A DNA stretch of 64,000 nucleotides, from contig CAWCEN010000002.1 in the NCBI GenBank assembly GCA_963794605.1, positions 868,001 to 932,000 on the forward strand, given 5' to 3'. Shown here one piece after another: positions 1-8,475 of this stretch (positions within the stretch are counted from its first letter, which is position 1; every line of letters starts with the position of its first letter). A program made the position numbers and the translations under genes. The notes under the pieces were generated by a model that worked only from the letters and a program-made list of their open reading frames with translations, did not search any database and was not told where the DNA came from. The DNA is from VAXT01 sp963794605 (GTDB taxonomy: Bacteria; Actinomycetota; Thermoleophilia; Gaiellales; Gaiellaceae).

Positions 1-1
1 C

Positions 2-946
2 AAACGGAATCCCAACTACCGCGGCAGTCGCCCGCGTCGATCGAGCCGCATCGAGCTCGCGGTCGGCGTCTCCAAAGAGAAGGCCGTGCGGGAGATCGAG
101 GCCGGGAAGGCGGACTTCGCAGCGGAAGGCGTAGGCCCTGGGCTAGCTCCCGAGCTCGAGGCGCGGTACGGGCCCGGCAGCACGGCGGCGAGGAAGGGTC
201 GCCAGCAGTACTTCCGCAACGCTCAATCGGTGCTCGACTTCCTCGTCCTCAATACCCAGCGCCCGCTCTTCCGCGATGTGCGGCTTCGGCGGGCGGTCAA
301 CTTTGCTCTCGACCGGAGTACGCTGGCTCGCCTGGCGATTCCTACCGGTGGGCTTCCTGAGCGCCCGACCGACCAGTATCTGCCACCTGGGATGCCGGGC
401 TTCAGCGAAGCACGGATCTACCCGCTGACGCCGAACCTCGCCAAGGCCAGGCGACTGGCAGGCAGGAAACGCCGCAGCGCCGTCCTCTACACCTGCAATC
501 TCTCCCCCTGCGACCAGGGGGCCCAGGTCATCAAGGCGAACCTGGCCGCGATCGGCATCGACGTCCTCGTCAAAACCTTCTCCTTCGAGACGCTGTTCGA
601 CCGGCTACCTAGGAAGGGCGAGCCTTTCGACATCGCAGCGGTAGGCTGGATCGCGGACTACCCCGACCCGTCCCAGTTCCTCAACGTGCTGCTTTCGGGT
701 GGAGTGTTCCCGCCATTCGACGACCCGGTGTACACCCGCAAGCTCGCGGCTGCGGACCGACTCTCGGGGCCGCCCCGCTACCTCGCCTACGGCAGGCTCG
801 ACGCCGACCTCGCCCGTAACGGGGCCCCGTGGGTTGCGATCGGCACCTCGCAGAGCCAGGACTTCTTCTCCGCGCGCATGGGCTGTCAGGTCTTCCAGCC
901 GGTGTACGGCTTCATAAACCTCGGCGCGCTCTGCATCCGGCCCTAG
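2..946 (+). CDS. ABC transporter substrate-binding protein, family 5 (C-terminal part)
   Basis: The reading frame is open from the window edge, so the 5' end is missing; about 314 codons are present. The sequence fits the C-terminal lobe of SBP_bac_5 (peptide/nickel/opine-type) binding proteins: a stretch near residues 75-110 with the conserved 'R.AVNFALDR' type helix, and later 'WIADYPDPSQFLN', the typical aromatic/Asp segment near the end of domain II. The protein would be secreted or lipid-anchored and deliver a ligand (peptide or oligosaccharide) to a membrane permease. The permease genes must lie outside the window, since the following genes are unrelated. The ligand cannot be predicted. 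No terminator is obvious before the convergent gene 20 bases downstream. Confidence 0.8.
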   Translation, partial: KRNPNYRGSRPRRSSRIELAVGVSKEKAVREIEAGKADFAAEGVGPGLAPELEARYGPGSTAARKGRQQYFRNAQSVLDFLVLNTQRPLFRDVRLRRAVNFALDRSTLARLAIPTGGLPERPTDQYLPPGMPGFSEARIYPLTPNLAKARRLAGRKRRSAVLYTCNLSPCDQGAQVIKANLAAIGIDVLVKTFSFETLFDRLPRKGEPFDIAAVGWIADYPDPSQFLNVLLSGGVFPPFDDPVYTRKLAAADRLSGPPRYLAYGRLDADLARNGAPWVAIGTSQSQDFFSARMGCQVFQPVYGFINLGALCIRP

Positions 947-965
947 CCGCGCGAGAAAAGTGCCG

Positions 966-1565
966 TTATCCAGCGGCTTTTCGCGACTTGAAGTGGCGCG
1001 AGAGGAGCCCGGCGCCGCCTGTTGCGACCATGACCAGCGCGAGGCCGGCGAGGATCAGCAGTGGCAGCGGAACCGAGTCGGAGTTGGTCGGGCCGAGCTT
1101 GTCGATCGCCGAGTTGTAGACGCTGGCGTCGGGGTCGTTCGGGTTGGCCTCGGCCTGAGGCGGCGGCGGATTGCTCCCGAACAAGACCCTGGCCCTCGAG
1201 GCGCGCTGCCTGGCGGCCGTGATGTCGTCGATGATCCCCGTGTACTGCTGGAGGTCGTTCGGGACATGCTTGATCGCCTCGCCGTAGCAGTGGAGCGGAT
1301 AGACGCCCTGGATGATGCCGTCGTCGACCCAGTCGTCCTGGATCTGCTTCCAGCAGGGTCCTCTGGCCGACGCTGAGGGCGCGGAGACGGCGAGCGCGAG
1401 CACACCGAGTACGACGGCGGCCGCGCTGACGGCGGTGAGGCGAGCCGGTCGGATGGTTTTGAGCCTACCTATTGGGGGTCGCTGGCATTGACAACAGAGT
1501 CTCACGGATCGCCTTGATCGCCTAGTTAGCCGGTTGTTAAGCCTTTGTAAGCGGATTCCTTGCAC
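966..1565 (-). CDS. Secreted or membrane-anchored hypothetical protein
   Basis: I do not recognise this 199-residue protein. After about 40 basic residues there is a signal-like hydrophobic stretch (rich in A, V and L) ending in 'SASARG'. A short Cys-containing domain follows ('GPCWKQIQDDW', 'YPLHCYGEAIKHVP'), then a Pro-rich linker, a C-terminal membrane helix ('LPLLILAGLALVMVATGG') and a basic tail. It is therefore probably an exported domain tethered by its C-terminus. The two Cys residues could form a disulfide. The start is uncertain: the long basic N-terminus is unlikely to be real, but no better in-frame ATG lies before the hydrophobic stretch. It converges with the binding-protein gene and is transcribed away from the envelope genes at 1613. 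Confidence 0.55.
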   Translation of the reverse strand: MQGIRLQRLNNRLTRRSRRSVRLCCQCQRPPIGRLKTIRPARLTAVSAAAVVLGVLALAVSAPSASARGPCWKQIQDDWVDDGIIQGVYPLHCYGEAIKHVPNDLQQYTGIIDDITAARQRASRARVLFGSNPPPPQAEANPNDPDASVYNSAIDKLGPTNSDSVPLPLLILAGLALVMVATGGAGLLSRHFKSRKAAG

Positions 1566-1612
1566 GTATCGGTGTAAATACCCGTTTCCGCCGCAGCCCC
1601 TATCCTCCGCGC

Positions 1613-3490
1613 TTGGTGGCCGCGTCCCGCCGTTTCAGCCTTCTTTGTGCGGCCGGCGCGCTGATCGCGGCCGCGCTGCTGTTTGGCGGTGGGTCGGGGG
1701 ACGGGGCGGTCGCGTGGATCGGTGGGGTTGGGCTGGTCGTCGCGCTCGGCTTGTGTGGGCTCACGTTCATCGGGCTCTTGCCGCTGCCCGCGCTCGGGCG
1801 CGAGGGGATCGCGTTTGCCTTGCTCGGCGGCGGGTTCGCTGTCTGGACCGGCTTGACGGTGGTCTGGTCGGTGCTGCCGGACCGCTCGTGGGACTACTTC
1901 AACCGCGGGCTCGCGTACTTCGCGTTCGCGGTGGTCGGGGCGTTCGCGGGCTCGGCGCTCTCGACGCGGGTCGGCGCGTGGCTGCTGGGGGCGCTCGTCG
2001 GGGTGACGTGTTTGTGGGCGCTGGCCGGAAAGGCCGTGCCCGCGCTGTACGAGGACTACGGGCGGCTGGCGCGGCTTCGGTCTCCCGTTGGGTATTGGAA
2101 CGCGCTCGCGCTGGTGATGGTGTTCGGGTTGCCGATCGCGCTCTGGGCGGCGTCGAGCCGGCGGCACTCGCGGCTCGTTCGCGCCGGCTCGGTCGTCGGG
2201 CTCTACGCGCTCGTGATTGCGCTCGTGCTCACGTACTCCCGTGGCGGCGTGCTCGCGGCGCTCGTTGCGCTCGCCGGCTGGTTCGCGCTGACGCGGGAGC
2301 GGTTCGAGAGCCTCGCCGCGTTCGTCGTCGCAGGTGTTCCTGCGGCGATCGTGTGTGGGATCGCGCTGCTCCTGCCCGGGATCGCGCAGGACGGGCAGCC
2401 GCACAGCGTCCGCGTCAACGACGGCGCCTGGTTCGCGCTCGCATTCGTGCTCGGCGCGGGCGCGGCCTTCGCGGCGGCGTACCTCCTGCACTACCGGCCG
2501 GGGCCCGATCGCGAGCGGGTCTTGCTCCGCACGGCCGCCGGGGTCGCAATTGCAAGTGTCCTCGCGGGCATCATCGTCGTCTCGGCGAGCGGCAACCCGC
2601 TCGGGGGCACGACCTCGGTCAGCCAGGGGCCGAGCCGGCTCGGAGAGAGCAGCCTGAACAATCGCTGGGGCTGGTGGAAGGAGGCCTGGCACGGGTTCGC
2701 GGGCGAGCCGCTCGGCGGAACCGGGGCGGGGTCGTTCGAGATCGTGCACCGAGAGTTCCGGGATTCGCCGGTCGACGTGCGCGAGACGCACAACCTGCCG
2801 CTGCAGTTCGCGTCCGAGACGGGGATCGTCGGGCTCGCGCTGTGGGTGGGCGCCATGGCTGCGGCTCTGCTCGGGGCCTGGCGGGCGCTCGGGCGGTTGG
2901 GCGGTGACGAGCGCGAGGCGGGGCTGGCGCTCGGGCTCGCCCTGCCCGCGTTCCTCGTCCACGGCCTGCTCGACTACGACTGGGACTTCGTGGCGCTCGC
3001 CGGGCCGCTACTGTTCGTGATCGGCTTCCTGCTCGCGGTCGGGCGGCAGCCGGTGCGGGTGGGCCGGCACCACGTCTGGGTGGCCGCGGTCCTGCTCGTC
3101 GCCTTCGCCGGGCTGTACTCGATCGCGGCGCCGCGCGTGGCCGCCTCCCGAGTCGACGACGCGTACTCGCAGATCGAGCGCGGCGACCTCGAGCAGGCTG
3201 CGTCGTCCGCGAAGAGCGCGCACTCGCTGAACCCGCTCTCGATCGCGCCGCTCCAGGCCCGGGCCTCTGTCGAAGAGGACGAGGGGAGGCTCGCACGCGC
3301 TCGTGAGCTCTATGCGCAGGCTGTCGACCTCCAGCCGCTGAACTGGGCGAGCTGGTACCAGCTCGGGCTCTACGACCGCGAGGTGCTCGGAAACGACGAG
3401 GCGGCGCGCCGCGAGCTGCGGCGCGCGCTCGAGCTCGATCCGCACAACTGTCAGCTGCTGAGGGCGTTCGGGATGCAGTGCACCGGCTGA
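1613..3490 (+). CDS. O-antigen ligase-like polytopic membrane protein with C-terminal TPRs
   Basis: The 625-residue protein has roughly twelve hydrophobic segments in its first 500 residues. A periplasmic-type loop near residues 340-400 ('LNNRWGWWKEAWHGF', 'GTGAGSFEIVHRE', then 'ETHNLPLQFASETG') is characteristic of the Wzy_C / O-antigen ligase family. The last 110 residues form TPR-like helical pairs ('A.ELYAQAVDLQPLNWASWYQLG'), a common fusion in Gram-positive members. The probable role is polymerisation or ligation of an envelope glycan at the outer face of the membrane. A TTG (1613) or the next-codon GTG (1616) is the start. The 3' end overlaps the next membrane gene by 13 bases, so the two are translationally coupled. 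Substrate unknown. Confidence 0.8.
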   Translation: MVAASRRFSLLCAAGALIAAALLFGGGSGDGAVAWIGGVGLVVALGLCGLTFIGLLPLPALGREGIAFALLGGGFAVWTGLTVVWSVLPDRSWDYFNRGLAYFAFAVVGAFAGSALSTRVGAWLLGALVGVTCLWALAGKAVPALYEDYGRLARLRSPVGYWNALALVMVFGLPIALWAASSRRHSRLVRAGSVVGLYALVIALVLTYSRGGVLAALVALAGWFALTRERFESLAAFVVAGVPAAIVCGIALLLPGIAQDGQPHSVRVNDGAWFALAFVLGAGAAFAAAYLLHYRPGPDRERVLLRTAAGVAIASVLAGIIVVSASGNPLGGTTSVSQGPSRLGESSLNNRWGWWKEAWHGFAGEPLGGTGAGSFEIVHREFRDSPVDVRETHNLPLQFASETGIVGLALWVGAMAAALLGAWRALGRLGGDEREAGLALGLALPAFLVHGLLDYDWDFVALAGPLLFVIGFLLAVGRQPVRVGRHHVWVAAVLLVAFAGLYSIAAPRVAASRVDDAYSQIERGDLEQAASSAKSAHSLNPLSIAPLQARASVEEDEGRLARARELYAQAVDLQPLNWASWYQLGLYDREVLGNDEAARRELRRALELDPHNCQLLRAFGMQCTG

Positions 3491-5214
3491 GGCGCTGGGA
3501 GGAGGCCGGCTACGCGGCGCTCGCGGCGGCGCTCGGCACGCTCGCGGGCTTCCTCGTTCTTCAGCCCTGGCGCGGCTCGCTTCGCGTGCCGTACAGCTAC
3601 GTGGGCGACGCGAACTACTACCACGCGGTGCTCAAGGGAGTCCTCAACCACGGGTGGTTCTGGCACAACCCGAGCCTCGGCGCGCCGAACGAGCAGCAGC
3701 TCTTCGACTTTCCGAACGTGAGCGGCGACCTGCTGAACGTGTTCGCCTGGAAGCTCCTCGGGCTGTTCACCTCGGATTCCGCGGTCGTGCTGAACCTCTT
3801 CTACCTGCTGACGTTCCCCGCGGCCGCGCTCACGGCGTACCTCGTTCTGCGCCGGCTGTCGCTTTCCCGGGCTGCGGCGATCGCGTGCTCCGTCCTCTTC
3901 ACCGTGCTGCCGTACCACTTCACGCGCGGGGAGTTCCACTTGCTCCTGGCGGCCTACTACGCGGTGCCTTTCGGCGCGTATCTCGTGCTCGCGGTGCTCG
4001 GCGAGCGGCCGTTGTTCGCGACGCGGCGGATGGTGTTGGTGACGCTCGCGATGTGCGCGGTGATCGCGTTCGCGTCGGGCGGGTACTACTACTCGGCGTT
4101 CACGATCGTGCTCGTCGCAGTGGCCGCGGTGCTGCGGGCGGTTGGGCTGCGCAGCTGGCGGTCGTTGAGCGATGGCGCGGCGGTGGCCGGGACGCTCCTA
4201 GTGCTCTCGCTGTTCACCCTCGTGCCGTCGTTCGTCTACTGGGCGGAGCACGGACGCAACGAGGTCGTCGCGAACCGGGCTCCGTACGAGTCGGAGCTCT
4301 ACGGGCTCAAGTTCGCGCAGCTCGTGCTCCCGATCGACGAGCATCGAATCGGGACGCTCGCCCGAATGCGCCGGGAATACGACGAGACGTTCCCGCTGAC
4401 CGAGGCGGCGACGAACACGGCACTGGGGATCGTGGCTGGGCTCGGCTTCTTGTGGCTGCTGCTCGTGTGCTTCGTCCGGCTGGTGAGCCCGGGCAGGCGG
4501 GTCGCGGGGGATCTCGCGGGGCGGGCTGGAGTCGCGGCTCTGCTTGCGTTGGTGTTCGCGTGGACCGGGGGACTTTCGACGTTCGTGGCCCTCGTCGAGC
4601 CGCAGATCCGGGCCTGGAACCGGTTGTCGATCTTCATCGGGTTCTTCGGCCTGATCGCGGCCGGGCTCGCCTTCGATTGGGCGCTCGCGTGGATGCGGGG
4701 TCGGTGGCGGTCGGGGGCTTGGGTCGGGCTCGGTGGGCTCGGGCTCGTCGTCGTTCTCGGCGCGCTCGACCAGACGAGTCGTAGCTACGAGCCGGACTAT
4801 TCGGGAGTCGCGGCCTCGTATCGCAGCGACGGCGACTTCGTTCGCGGGATCGAAGCGCAGGTGCCCGGGGGGTCGATGATCTTCCAGCTGCCGTATCGCC
4901 CGTTCCCCGAGTCGCCGGGGCTCGCGAGGATGGCCGACTACGACCTCTTCCGCGGGTACCTGCACTCGGGCGAGCTGCGCTGGAGCTACGGCATCGTCAA
5001 GGGGCGCGGCGACGACTGGGCTGCGGGTGTCTCGCGCAAGCCGGTACCGGAGATGGTGCGCGACGTGCGGGCCGCCGGGTTCGCGGGGATTTACCTCGAC
5101 CGCTTGGGCTACGAGGACGGAGGCGCGGCGATCGACCCGCAGCTGATCGCGGCGACCGGCTCGATGCCTTTGACGAGCCCCGACCAGCGCCTGTCTTTCT
5201 ACGGCCTCCGCTGA
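3478..5214 (+). CDS. Large polytopic membrane protein, GT-C glycosyltransferase-like or YfhO-like
   Basis: This 578-residue protein has about eleven predicted membrane helices and starts with GTG inside the end of the preceding ligase-like gene. An early extracytoplasmic loop carries 'YVGDANYY' and 'HNPSLGAPNEQQLFDFPN', and the next helices follow the pattern of GT-C type membrane glycosyltransferases, which use an acidic residue in the first loop and polyprenyl-phosphate sugars. The C-terminal 110 residues form a soluble domain ('SMIFQLPYRPFPE'). The likely role is sugar transfer onto an envelope glycan together with the upstream ligase-like protein. The family assignment is by overall architecture only. 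Confidence 0.65.
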   Translation: MHRLRRWEEAGYAALAAALGTLAGFLVLQPWRGSLRVPYSYVGDANYYHAVLKGVLNHGWFWHNPSLGAPNEQQLFDFPNVSGDLLNVFAWKLLGLFTSDSAVVLNLFYLLTFPAAALTAYLVLRRLSLSRAAAIACSVLFTVLPYHFTRGEFHLLLAAYYAVPFGAYLVLAVLGERPLFATRRMVLVTLAMCAVIAFASGGYYYSAFTIVLVAVAAVLRAVGLRSWRSLSDGAAVAGTLLVLSLFTLVPSFVYWAEHGRNEVVANRAPYESELYGLKFAQLVLPIDEHRIGTLARMRREYDETFPLTEAATNTALGIVAGLGFLWLLLVCFVRLVSPGRRVAGDLAGRAGVAALLALVFAWTGGLSTFVALVEPQIRAWNRLSIFIGFFGLIAAGLAFDWALAWMRGRWRSGAWVGLGGLGLVVVLGALDQTSRSYEPDYSGVAASYRSDGDFVRGIEAQVPGGSMIFQLPYRPFPESPGLARMADYDLFRGYLHSGELRWSYGIVKGRGDDWAAGVSRKPVPEMVRDVRAAGFAGIYLDRLGYEDGGAAIDPQLIAATGSMPLTSPDQRLSFYGLR

Positions 5215-5260
5215 GCGGGACATGTCTCGGTGTGAGACGCTGGGACTGGTCTCGAAAGGA

Positions 5261-5740
5261 CTACGTGCCGAGGACTATCGCGACATGCGCGCCGTGAAGT
5301 TGGCGCGGCGTGATTCCGTCCAGCGGCCCGACCAGCGGGATGCCCTCGTCGCGCGCCAGGCGTTTCGCCTCCGGTCGGTGCCCGGGGCGGTAGAGGACGA
5401 CGCTCTGGCCGTGGGTCAGCGCCGCGTTCCCGGTGCCCGAAATTCTGTACCCGCGCGCACGCACGCGCGAGGCCTCGGTTGCGGCCGCTCCGGTGATGCC
5501 GTTCGCGTTCAGGATGAGCACCGAGGTCTGGTGGCGTGTGAGGGTCGGTCGGGTGGGCTCCGGATGTCCGGGCGCGCGATGCTTCCCGGGCGCGCGCTTC
5601 GCATCTGCCGCGGACGGCTTGGTCATCATCCCCACGGCCACGATCAGCAGCAGGATGAGCCCGAGCGCCGCGACACTGCTCGCGACGAGCAGGGCTGTCC
5701 GCGACTGATGCTGGCGGAGCTCTGGGGCCGAGATCTCCAC
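5261..5740 (-). CDS. LytR C-terminal domain (LytR_C) membrane protein
   Basis: The 159-residue protein has a short cytoplasmic N-terminus, one membrane helix (about residues 18-40), a Pro/His/Arg linker and a C-terminal domain of about 90 residues. That domain starts 'TSVLILNANGITGAAATEAS' and contains 'YRPGHRPEAKRLARD', the pattern of the LytR_C domain. This domain is found at the C-terminus of LytR-CpsA-Psr proteins or alone behind a single membrane anchor. It lies outside the membrane and is associated with cell-wall glycan attachment. The start is GTG at 5740. It is probably co-transcribed with the epimerase gene 38 bases upstream, and it converges with the envelope glycan genes. Confidence 0.8.
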   Translation of the reverse strand: MEISAPELRQHQSRTALLVASSVAALGLILLLIVAVGMMTKPSAADAKRAPGKHRAPGHPEPTRPTLTRHQTSVLILNANGITGAAATEASRVRARGYRISGTGNAALTHGQSVVLYRPGHRPEAKRLARDEGIPLVGPLDGITPRQLHGAHVAIVLGT

Positions 5741-5778
5741 GGACGGACCGGATTCGCTCCAGCCCGCGGCGTTCCTTC

Positions 5779-6681
5779 CTACCCGCGGAAGAACTCGTAC
5801 GTCTCGCTGAGCCCCTCCTCGAGGCTGTGCTCGGGCCGCCAGCCGAGCTCGTCCACGGCGCGGCTAGGGTCGACGACTGCGCGCTGGAGCTCGCCGGGTC
5901 GAGCCGGCTGGAAGCTTGGCTCGAAGCTCGTCCCGGCAATCCGCTGGCAGAGCTCGAGCAGCTCGACGACGGACGTCCCACGACCCGTACCGATGTTGTA
6001 GACGCCACCATCCCGCTCGGCTGCGGCCAGCGTCGCACGTGCGACGTCGCTCACGTAGACGTAGTCCCGCGTCTGCTGGCCGTCACCGAACACCTTCGGA
6101 GTCTCGTTCGCAAGCAGCGTGTTGAAGAAAATCGCGACCACTCCGGCCTCGCCGTGCGGGTCTTGTCTGGGCCCGTACACGTTTCCGTAGCGGAGCGAGA
6201 CGTGCGGCGTTCCGTAGAGCCGGTTGTACGTGGCGAGGTACTCCTCCGCTGCGAGCTTCGACGTCCCGTACGGCGAGATGGGTCGGCGAGGCGAGTCCTC
6301 GGGCGCAGGCCCCTCGCACTCGCCGTAGATTGCGCCGCCGGTCGAGCTGAAGATGATCTGCGTGTTGTGCTCGAGTGCGGCCTGGAGCAGGTTGACCGTG
6401 CCGAGGACGTTGATCTGCGCATCGTGGTCCGGCCGCGCGACGGAGACGCGCACGTCGATCTGGGCCGCGAGGTGGTAGCAGACGGACGGCTTCACGCCCG
6501 CAAAGAGCTCGTCCTGCGGCTCGCGCACGTCGCCCTCGACCAGCTCGACGCCGTCTGGGAGGTTCTCCCGCTTGCCCGACGAGAGGTCGTCGAGGACCAC
6601 GACGTCTTCGCCGCGTGCGACGAGCGCCTCCGCGACGTGCGAGCCGATGAACCCCGCTCCTCCGGTGACGAGCACCGCCAC
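5779..6681 (-). CDS. NAD-dependent sugar epimerase/dehydratase (UDP-glucose 4-epimerase-like)
   Basis: This 300-residue extended short-chain dehydrogenase has the Rossmann motif 'GGAGFIGSH' at residues 7-15, 'DDLSSG' at the end of strand 2, Ser/Thr at 113-115, and the catalytic Y138-x3-K142 pair ('YGTSK'). Length and motifs fit GalE-like nucleotide-sugar 4-epimerases or 4,6-dehydratases acting in the cytoplasm. Its neighbours (LytR_C protein, ligase-like protein) suggest that it supplies an activated sugar for surface glycan. The exact substrate cannot be read from the sequence. The GTG start at 6681 is only 17 bases from the divergent tmk start. Confidence 0.85.
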   Translation of the reverse strand: MAVLVTGGAGFIGSHVAEALVARGEDVVVLDDLSSGKRENLPDGVELVEGDVREPQDELFAGVKPSVCYHLAAQIDVRVSVARPDHDAQINVLGTVNLLQAALEHNTQIIFSSTGGAIYGECEGPAPEDSPRRPISPYGTSKLAAEEYLATYNRLYGTPHVSLRYGNVYGPRQDPHGEAGVVAIFFNTLLANETPKVFGDGQQTRDYVYVSDVARATLAAAERDGGVYNIGTGRGTSVVELLELCQRIAGTSFEPSFQPARPGELQRAVVDPSRAVDELGWRPEHSLEEGLSETYEFFRG

Positions 6682-6698
6682 GCTCGTATCCTAAGCCG

Positions 6699-7295
6699 GT
6701 GTTTGTGACGTTCGAGGGGCTGGACGGGTCGGGGACGACGACGCAGTCCGAGCTTCTGCAGCACCACCTCGAGGAAGCGGGGCGCGACGTCGTCCTCACA
6801 CGCGAGCCCGGCGGGACCGAGCTCGGAGAGCGGGTACGCGAGCTGGTGCTCGACGGGCCTGAGATCTCGCCGTGGGCTGAGGCTGCATTGTTCGCGGCGG
6901 CGCGGGCCGAGCTCGTCGCGGAGGTGATCCAGCCGGCGCTCGAGCGGGGCGCGGACGTGGTCTGCGATCGCTACCTCGACTCGTCGCTCGCGTACCAGGG
7001 CATCGCGCGCGGCCTGGGCGTCGACCGCGTGCTCGCGCTGAACCTGAACGCGATCCGAGGCATCCTTCCGGATGTGACGTTCCTGCTGATCGTCGATCCC
7101 GAGGAGGCGCGGCGTCGTTCCGGGCCGCCCGGGGACCGGATCGAGCGCGAGGGCGACGCGTTCCTGCGCGAGGTCGACAAGGCATACCGCGAGCTAGGTT
7201 CGGCCTTCGCGGGGCGGATCACGATGCTCGACGGTTCGAGGCCCGTCGAGGAGGTTGCGAAGGAGGTGCGTGACAGGCTTCCAGGGCTTTCCTGA
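6699..7295 (+). CDS. tmk: Thymidylate kinase
   Basis: This 198-residue enzyme phosphorylates dTMP to dTDP with ATP, a step of dTTP synthesis. The P-loop 'FEGLDGSGTTTQ' spans residues 5-16, and 'TREPGGTELGE' and the substrate-binding 'DRYLDSSLAYQG' follow in the expected order; the length is usual. The start is GTG at 6699. The end overlaps the beginning of holB, an arrangement (tmk-holB) common in bacteria that couples dTTP supply and a clamp-loader subunit. Confidence 0.95.
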   Translation: MFVTFEGLDGSGTTTQSELLQHHLEEAGRDVVLTREPGGTELGERVRELVLDGPEISPWAEAALFAAARAELVAEVIQPALERGADVVCDRYLDSSLAYQGIARGLGVDRVLALNLNAIRGILPDVTFLLIVDPEEARRRSGPPGDRIEREGDAFLREVDKAYRELGSAFAGRITMLDGSRPVEEVAKEVRDRLPGLS

Positions 7296-8352
7296 GCAGG
7301 CCGACGCGCATCGCCTGCTCGACGCGGCGCTGGCTGAGGGCCCTGCGCACGCGTACCTCTTCCACGGGCCGCCGGGCGTCGGGAAGCGGCGCGCCGCGCT
7401 CGGGTTCGCGGGGGCGCTGCTCGGCGATCCGGGTCGCGTGGAGCGTCGCGCACATCCGGATCTGTACGTGCTCGAGCCGCTGGGCGACCAGATCCGGATC
7501 GACGCGATTCGCGAGCTTCGGCACGACTTGCACATGCGGCCGTTCGAGGCGGATCGGCGCGTCTACCTCGTGTTCGGCGCGGACACGTTGAACGAGGAGG
7601 CGGCCGACGCGCTGCTCAAGGATCTCGAGGAGCCGCCGTCGTACGCCGTTGCGGTGCTGGTCGCGGACGATCTCGGGCCTTTGCCGGAGACGATTCGCTC
7701 CAGGTGTCAACTCGTTCCGTTCCGGCGACTCGCGGAGTCGACGGTTCGCGACGAGATCGTGGCGCGCTCGCCGGACTTGTCCGAGCACGAGGCGACGGCG
7801 CTGGCACGCGTGGCGCGGGGTCGGCTCGACCGGGTCGAGCGGTTGCTCGATCCCGAGGCCGCGCGGCGGCGCGAGGCCGTGCTCGAGGTTGCGCGTTCCG
7901 TCTACCGGGATCCCGCGTTTCAGCCCGGCGAGGCGTCTGGCCGGCTGATGGCGATCGCGGGGGAGCGGGCCGAGGAGGCGAAGGAGCGGGCGCAGGCGGA
8001 GAACGAGGAGCTCGATCTGACCGGCCGCGAGAAGGAGCAGCGCACCCGGCGGGCGATGCGGGGCGCTGAGCGCGAGGAGATCCTGCTCTACCTCGAGGAG
8101 CTCGAGGCGTGGTACCGGGATCTCGTCGTCGTCGCTGCGGGGGCGGAGTCGGCGGCGGCGCACGTCGACCGGCTCGACCAGTTGCGTGAGGACGCGACCG
8201 TCGAGCGGCTCGCGGGCGCCGAGTCCGCTGCGGAGTCGGTTCGCGAGACGTGGCGCCTCTACGAAGAGCTCCAACTCCAGGCCGGCCTCGCCCTTGAAGC
8301 CCTCTTCGTCAAGCTCCAACGCGAGCTCGCCGGAGCCGCCACCCCGGCGTAG
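7270..8352 (+). CDS. holB: DNA polymerase III subunit delta-prime
   Basis: This is a clamp-loader subunit that helps place the sliding clamp on DNA. The N-terminal AAA-type domain has 'FHGPPGVGKRR' (P-loop) and 'ADTLNEEAADALLKDLEEPP' followed by 'TIRSRCQLVPF', which is typical of delta-prime subunits. A Glu/Arg-rich segment lies near residues 230-270, ahead of the C-terminal helical domain. AGGAGG at 7261-7266 lies just upstream of GTG 7270; an in-frame TTG at 7255, also preceded by GAGG, is the alternative. The gene overlaps tmk by about 26 bases. Confidence 0.9.
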   Translation: MTGFQGFPEQADAHRLLDAALAEGPAHAYLFHGPPGVGKRRAALGFAGALLGDPGRVERRAHPDLYVLEPLGDQIRIDAIRELRHDLHMRPFEADRRVYLVFGADTLNEEAADALLKDLEEPPSYAVAVLVADDLGPLPETIRSRCQLVPFRRLAESTVRDEIVARSPDLSEHEATALARVARGRLDRVERLLDPEAARRREAVLEVARSVYRDPAFQPGEASGRLMAIAGERAEEAKERAQAENEELDLTGREKEQRTRRAMRGAEREEILLYLEELEAWYRDLVVVAAGAESAAAHVDRLDQLREDATVERLAGAESAAESVRETWRLYEELQLQAGLALEALFVKLQRELAGAATPA

Positions 8353-8474
8353 CCCGGGTCAGACCCCGCTCCAAAGGTGTGCCGACTCTGTCACGGAAGG
8401 CGCACGGCGACGGGTGGCGGCACGCAAACTGCGGGCGTAGCCGCGCCGCAAATGTAAAGGGGTCTGACCCCGGG
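8353..8474. repeat. REP-like inverted pair (REPIN-type element)
   Basis: Two copies of a palindromic core sit in inverted orientation: CCCGGGTCAGACCCC at 8353-8367 and GGGGTCTGACCCCGGG at 8459-8474. They differ by one G and are separated by about 91 bases. The element starts immediately after the holB stop codon. The layout (two short palindromes, inverted, within about 120 bases, in intergenic DNA) is that of REP doublets mobilised by RAYT transposases. No transposase gene is in the window. Confidence 0.6.
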
Positions 8475-8475
8475 T

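Noticed and set aside
1526..2962. A 478-codon minus-strand ORF opposite the ligase-like gene
   Set aside because: Its composition (Arg, Pro, Glu, Asp, His only) is that of an antisense shadow in GC-rich DNA; the plus-strand gene has clear membrane and family features.
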